Source: DATAUD01 sp036268455
GTDB lineage: Bacteria; Verrucomicrobiota; Verrucomicrobiia; Limisphaerales; Palsa-1400
Assembly (NCBI GenBank): GCA_036268455.1
Contig: DATAUD010000029.1
Coordinates: forward strand, 56,404-120,403
Length of the DNA stretch: 64,000 nucleotides
Reading direction: 5' to 3'
The notes beneath the pieces are model-generated. The model was not told the DNA's origin, searched no databases, and saw only the letters and a program-made list of their open reading frames with translations. The position numbers were made by a program, and so were the translations under genes. Shown here piece after piece: positions 60,800 through 64,000 of this stretch. Position 1 is the stretch's first letter. The number at the start of each line of letters is the position of its first letter.

Positions 60800-62179
60800 G
60801 TGCCAATCGAAGCGATCCAGGAAAACACCCGCATTCCACGCCTCCTGATCGTCGATGACGACGCCGGCCAGCGCAGCCTTCTGGATTCCTTTCTCAGCAG
60901 CCAGGGTTTTGACACCGTCCCTGTTTCCTCCGGCGAACGCGCCCTCGAGGTTTTGCGACAGCAAAAAATCAACATGATGATTTCGGACGTCCGCATGCCC
61001 GGGCTCACCGGATTGGATACGTTGCGTCTCGCCCGCAAGGAGCACGGCTCTTTCCCCATTCTTCTCGTCACCGCCTTTGCCGATGTCCGCGACGCCGTCG
61101 GCGCGATGCGCGATGGCGCCGTCAATTACCTTTCCAAACCGATTGATCTGGACGAACTCCTTGCCTCCGTCCGCCAGGCCACCGGCCTTTCGCAACTCGC
61201 CCCGCTTAAATTTGACGCCGGCAAGCAACTGCCGGCGAACATCGTCGCCGCCAGCCCGTTGATGCAGGCGCTCTTTCGCGACGTTTCGCTCATAGCCGCT
61301 TCGGAAAGCCGCGTTCTCATCACCGGTGAAAGCGGCGTCGGCAAGGAAGTCGTCGCCGATGTCATCCACCTCTGGAGTCCGCGTTCCGCCGGAAAGCTTG
61401 TCAAGGTGAATTGCGCCGCCATCCCTGAGACGCTTCTGGAGGCCGAGCTTTTCGGCCACGAGAAAGGCGCCTTTACCGGCGCGACATCCCAGCGCATTGG
61501 CCGATTTGAAGTGGCCGATGGCGGGACGATTTTCCTGGACGAAATTGCCGACATGGCCCCGCAGCTTCAGGCCAAGCTGTTGCGCGTCGCGCAGGATGGC
61601 CGTTTTCAGCGCATCGGGTCCAACACGGAAATCCACGTCAACGCCCGCATCCTTGCCGCGACCAATCGCAATCTCGAGGAGGAAGTCAAAGCCGGCCGCT
61701 TTCGCGAAGACCTTTTTTATCGTCTTAACGTCGTCGAGTTGACAGTCCCGCCTTTGCGCGAGCGCCGCGAAGATATTTTGCCGCTGGCCAATCGTTTCAT
61801 CGCCGAATTCACCCAGGGAAAGGCCCGCCTTTCCGCCGCTGTGGCCGATTGCCTGCAAAGCTACTCGTGGCCCGGCAACGTGCGCGAATTGCGCAACGCC
61901 ATGGAACGCGCCGGCTTGCTTTCTCGCGGCGACTTGATCGTTGGAGAACATCTCCCCGCGCGCATCCGCCCCGGCTCCCATTCCAGTGCGCGCGCCGAAT
62001 CCATCGACGCCGGCAAACTGGAAGAGATCGAAGCCCAGGCAGTCCTGCAAGCCCTTCGAAAAAACGATTTCAACCGCACCGCCACGGCAAAAGCGTTGGG
62101 TATCAGCCGCCGCGCGATGATCTACAAACTCCAGCGCCTGCGCGAATTGGGCCACAACGTGGACGCTGCCGAGGCGTAA
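60800..62179 (+). CDS. Sigma-54-dependent response regulator (NtrC family)
   Basis: 459 residues from GTG 60800. An AAGGAG Shine-Dalgarno (60786-60791) 8 bases upstream decides this start over GTG 60791. Receiver domain with phospho-acceptor Asp63 in ISDVRMPG, AAA+ domain with Walker A GESGVGKE, contact loop GAFTGATSQ, and a Fis-type DNA-binding helix pair (NRTATAKALGISRRAMIYKLQ). It is the partner of the preceding kinase. Its position after the Gsp operon suggests regulation of secretion or of exported hydrolases, but no -24/-12 site was located before gspE. Confidence 0.92.
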   Translation: MPIEAIQENTRIPRLLIVDDDAGQRSLLDSFLSSQGFDTVPVSSGERALEVLRQQKINMMISDVRMPGLTGLDTLRLARKEHGSFPILLVTAFADVRDAVGAMRDGAVNYLSKPIDLDELLASVRQATGLSQLAPLKFDAGKQLPANIVAASPLMQALFRDVSLIAASESRVLITGESGVGKEVVADVIHLWSPRSAGKLVKVNCAAIPETLLEAELFGHEKGAFTGATSQRIGRFEVADGGTIFLDEIADMAPQLQAKLLRVAQDGRFQRIGSNTEIHVNARILAATNRNLEEEVKAGRFREDLFYRLNVVELTVPPLRERREDILPLANRFIAEFTQGKARLSAAVADCLQSYSWPGNVRELRNAMERAGLLSRGDLIVGEHLPARIRPGSHSSARAESIDAGKLEEIEAQAVLQALRKNDFNRTATAKALGISRRAMIYKLQRLRELGHNVDAAEA

Positions 62180-62244
62180 TGCTGCGAGGGAATTGGCACC
62201 ATCCGCGCGACGGCGGACCATAAAACCTCAATACGATAAACAGG

Positions 62245-62273
62245 TTGACAAACTTCGCAAAATTGCGAATACT
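62245..62273 (+). promoter_or_regulatory. Promoter with embedded operator of the toxin-antitoxin pair
   Basis: TTGACA (62245-62250) and AATACT (62268-62273) are 17 bp apart. Between them lies the perfect inverted repeat TTCGCAA-AA-TTGCGAA (62254-62269), which reaches into the -10 box. A dimeric HTH antitoxin bound there would block RNA polymerase, the usual autoregulation of such operons. Confidence 0.7.
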
Positions 62274-62295
62274 GATGAAGTGAGAAAACGCACGT

Positions 62296-62661
62296 GTGCC
62301 TAAAACGAAGTTGGTCTTCTACAGAGAGGAAAACGGCGATGTGCCAGTTCTCGAATGGCTTGATTCGCTGCAACCAAAAGCACTCGATAAATGTCTCGTA
62401 AGAATCGAGAGGCTTGAAGAACTCGGCGAGTTGAGGCGTCCTGAAGCCGATTTCCTTAGGGACGAGATTTATGAACTTCGAGTCGGGCTGCAACATGTGA
62501 ATTATCGAATACTGTATTTTTTCCACGGCAGAACCGCCGCTGTGCTTGCTCACGGCCTTGTAAAGGAGGCTGAAGTGCCGGCGAAAGAGATCGAGCGAGC
62601 ACTCGAAAGAAAAAGACGATTTGAACAAAATCCGAAAGCTCACACACACGAAGAGGAGTGA
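62296..62661 (+). CDS. HigB-type toxin (Gp49/DUF891, RelE-like)
   Basis: 121 residues from GTG 62296. It matches the phage-derived Gp49-like RelE superfamily: VFYREENGDVPVLEWLDSL at the N-terminus, FLRDEIYELRVGLQHVNYRILYFFHG in the core and the final helix rich in Lys and Arg. Such toxins cleave mRNA at the ribosome. Key basic and aromatic residues of the fold are present. The antitoxin gene follows 3 bp later, in the toxin-first order of higBA loci. Confidence 0.85.
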   Translation: MPKTKLVFYREENGDVPVLEWLDSLQPKALDKCLVRIERLEELGELRRPEADFLRDEIYELRVGLQHVNYRILYFFHGRTAAVLAHGLVKEAEVPAKEIERALERKRRFEQNPKAHTHEEE

Positions 62662-62664
62662 AAT

Positions 62665-62994
62665 ATGTCAAAAAAAAGAAAAGCAGCCTCAGACGCAGTC
62701 GAGATTTTGCGCCGCCGCTATTACGAAGGGAAACCAAATCGTCTTGCGGCTCTCGATGAAGCAAGGGGCGAAGACGAGCTTGCGCGCAAAATTTATGCGT
62801 TAAGAGAAGAGGCGGGGCTGACTCAAGAACGTCTCGCCAAACTCGTTGGAACAACTCCTTCTGTCATAAGCAGGCTTGAGGATTCTGAATACGAAGGCCA
62901 TTCGCTAACCATGCTAAAGCGCATCGCAGCCGCAGTGAACAAGCGCGTCGAAATTCGTTTCGTTCCTCGAAAGCTGAAGCTGCAACCGGCCTGA
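62665..62994 (+). CDS. HigA-type HTH antitoxin
   Basis: 109 residues. The first 40 residues are charged and variable; the rest is an XRE/Cro-type HTH domain (LARKIYALREEAGLTQERLAKLVGTTPSVISRLEDSEYEGHSLTMLKRIAAAVNKRVEIRFVP). It should neutralise the toxin and bind the palindrome between the -35 and -10 boxes. An AAGAGGAG ribosome site precedes ATG 62665 and overlaps the toxin's end. Confidence 0.87.
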   Translation: MSKKRKAASDAVEILRRRYYEGKPNRLAALDEARGEDELARKIYALREEAGLTQERLAKLVGTTPSVISRLEDSEYEGHSLTMLKRIAAAVNKRVEIRFVPRKLKLQPA

Positions 62995-63033
62995 TAGAAT
63001 CGGCTTTTTATTAAACGGAAAAAGGCTATTCCG

Positions 63034-63840
63034 CTACTCTTTACGGTCGAACATCTCCACAATCACCGGATGATCGCTCAAAGTCAGGCTGATCGTGCTG
63101 GTGTTGGTTAAAGTTTGGATTTCCGCCGCGCCCTTCGTTGGATCGTACAGCTTTGCCATTCCGAAGGTTTTGCCGAATGTCACATCCACCTTGTCCGTCG
63201 TTCCGCCGATGCGTTCATCCCATACTGCCAGATCAAACGTACCATTGCTTTTCTGTAGAAGAAGATCATGCGCCGTCGCTGGTTGGTTCGCGACGGTGTA
63301 ATCGAGCTTCCCGGGCGTGAAGTCTCCAGTGTCCGCAAGAATCGCCGTCATATTGTGCAAATACACCGCCGCTTTGCGCGGAGTATAATCGGGTGCGTAG
63401 AACCCGAATCGCTGATTGCCGGATTCGTCTGTTCTGTCCCGCAGGAGATAAATCGCTGTGTAACTCCACCCGCGCTTGAACTGATCCAGATACATCGTCA
63501 ATAAGTTCAATGCGTGAATCTTCTCGGTGATGACGCCACCAATGGTTGTACCCGTCTCAGTCGTCACTCTCGGCAACGTCAGGAGACTCGCGTCGGAATT
63601 GCCCGGAAAATGGCGCGCCCATGTCACTCCGAATTCCCCGTAAAGGCCGTCCACCTTGCAAGCTCGCGTGGGATCGGCTGCTTTCCAGGTTTTGTTCTCT
63701 TCCAATCCGGGCGCATTCGGATGATAGATGTAATTATGGACGTTTGCGTAATCCGCGTAGCGCGTTCCTGATGGCATCACCGTTTCCGCGCCAGGCGGAA
63801 TCGTCAGGAATTGCAATCCGACGTTGTCCGTTTCCGTTCC
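63034..63840 (-). pseudogene. C-terminal remnant of a secreted glycoside-hydrolase-like protein
   Basis: The reading frame runs from a stop at 63843-63841 to TAA at 63036-63034. Only TTG 63816 is available as a start, yet coding similarity seems to begin before it (ETDNVGLQFLTIPPGAE). The 260 residues look like the C-terminal half of a glycosyl-hydrolase-type barrel plus beta domain: YANVHNYIYHP, VDGLYGEFGVTWARHFPG, LPRVTTETGTTIGG, RGWSYTAIYLLRD and TFDLAVWDERI. A signal peptide and the N-terminal half are missing, cut at a long palindrome, so it is called a truncated gene. The exact family is not certain. Confidence 0.6.
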
Positions 63841-63866
63841 TTATCGAAAGCTTTTGATAAGGAACG
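63835..63866. repeat. 32-bp near-perfect palindrome at the edge of the broken gene
   Basis: CGTTCCTTATC (63835-63845) and GATAAGGAACG (63856-63866) are perfect complements; the ten bases between them (GAAAGCTTTT) are themselves almost self-complementary, leaving one mismatched pair. It contains the stop codon that bounds the hydrolase remnant and is the point where its homology ends. Confidence 0.75.
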
Positions 63867-63914
63867 TTATGCAAAGGTGGAAGTTATGGGCAGTTCGCTG
63901 GTGAGCGAAGCCGG

Positions 63915-64000
63915 ATGATGGCTGCCGTCATGGCGCGAATCGCACTGTCCATTGTATGGCTCGTCTGCGCCTGTCAAGGTTGTCCGTGGCGGAGACGGGC
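63915..64000 (+). CDS. Possible start of an exported protein, runs off the window
   Basis: From ATG 63915 (or 63918, 63930) an open frame continues to the edge of the window. The 28 visible codons read MARIALSIVWLVCACQGCPW in their middle, hydrophobic like a signal peptide and with three cysteines. Too short to identify; it may equally be a chance frame. Confidence 0.3.
   Translation, partial: MMAAVMARIALSIVWLVCACQGCPWRRR

Noticed and set aside
60641..62221. A 526-codon open frame on the minus strand
   Set aside because: Antisense to the kinase and response-regulator genes, whose motifs are unmistakable; no recognisable domain in the antisense frame.
62998..63035. Candidate terminator between the antitoxin and the hydrolase remnant
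   Set aside because: CTTTTT and AAAAAG can pair for only six bases with mismatches above; too weak to call.

Overview
The window looks like a chromosomal segment of a soil- or freshwater-type Verrucomicrobium of the Pedosphaera/Limisphaerales kind. This is an inference from gene content: autotransporter-type beta-strand repeat proteins, an H-X9-DG prepilin-like protein, a VPDGG-type C-terminal sorting signal with a PrsK/PrsR regulator pair, a DUF1080 protein beside a GMC flavoprotein, and a type II secretion cluster with a split secretin. No rRNA or other phylogenetic marker was available to confirm it. GC content is moderate to high and genes are tightly packed.

Layout. 1-5.5 kb: the 3' part of a large secreted beta-strand repeat protein and a secreted GH36 alpha-galactosidase. 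5.5-8.9 kb: two tandem SPFH/prohibitin-like membrane proteins, a small membrane protein with a decayed copy beside it, and a prepilin-like gene broken by one in-frame TGA. 8.9-12.1 kb: GMC oxidoreductase, Tat-exported gluconate-dehydrogenase-subunit-3-like protein and DUF1080 protein, probably an extracytoplasmic 3-keto-sugar module. 12.1-13.3 kb: an NlpC/P60 lipoprotein facing the other way. 13.5-22.4 kb: PrsK/PrsR, then a sigma-54-type promoter, two very small secreted genes (one is almost only a signal peptide plus a VPDGG-CTERM sorting signal) and a 1510-residue Cys-rich repeat protein with an Asn/Trp/Gly tract. 22.4-28.6 kb (minus strand): a complete MacA-MacB-TolC-like export system with two different permeases. 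28.7-30.6 kb: rhodanese and two secreted proteins. 30.6-35.5 kb (minus): ProS, ThrS, and GspB-like and ExeA-like proteins. 35.6-38.9 kb: a patch of small, orphan or broken genes ending at tRNA-Pro(CGG) and bounded on the far side by a tRNA T-arm-like fragment, resembling a decayed island. 38.9-45.4 kb: Pgi, acyl-CoA-ligase-like enzyme, DUF5679 protein, double-domain NDK and a polytopic membrane protein. 45.4-62.2 kb: a small secreted protein, then a type II secretion operon in the order E-F-G-H-I-J-K-L-M-C-D(N)-D(N)-D(C), followed by a histidine kinase and a sigma-54 response regulator. 62.2-64 kb: a HigBA-type toxin-antitoxin pair with its own operator, a decapitated glycoside-hydrolase-like gene and a 32-bp palindrome.

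How it fits together. Most of the window serves export and the cell surface. ExeA/GspB and the Gsp cluster should build a type II secretion channel whose secretin is divided among three polypeptides. PrsK/PrsR probably drives the sigma-54 promoter before the sorting-signal gene and the large Cys-rich protein. The secreted glycosidase, GMC/DUF1080 module and carbohydrate-type fragments fit a polysaccharide-degrading lifestyle. No exosortase, prepilin peptidase, integrase, transposase or CRISPR array was recognised here.
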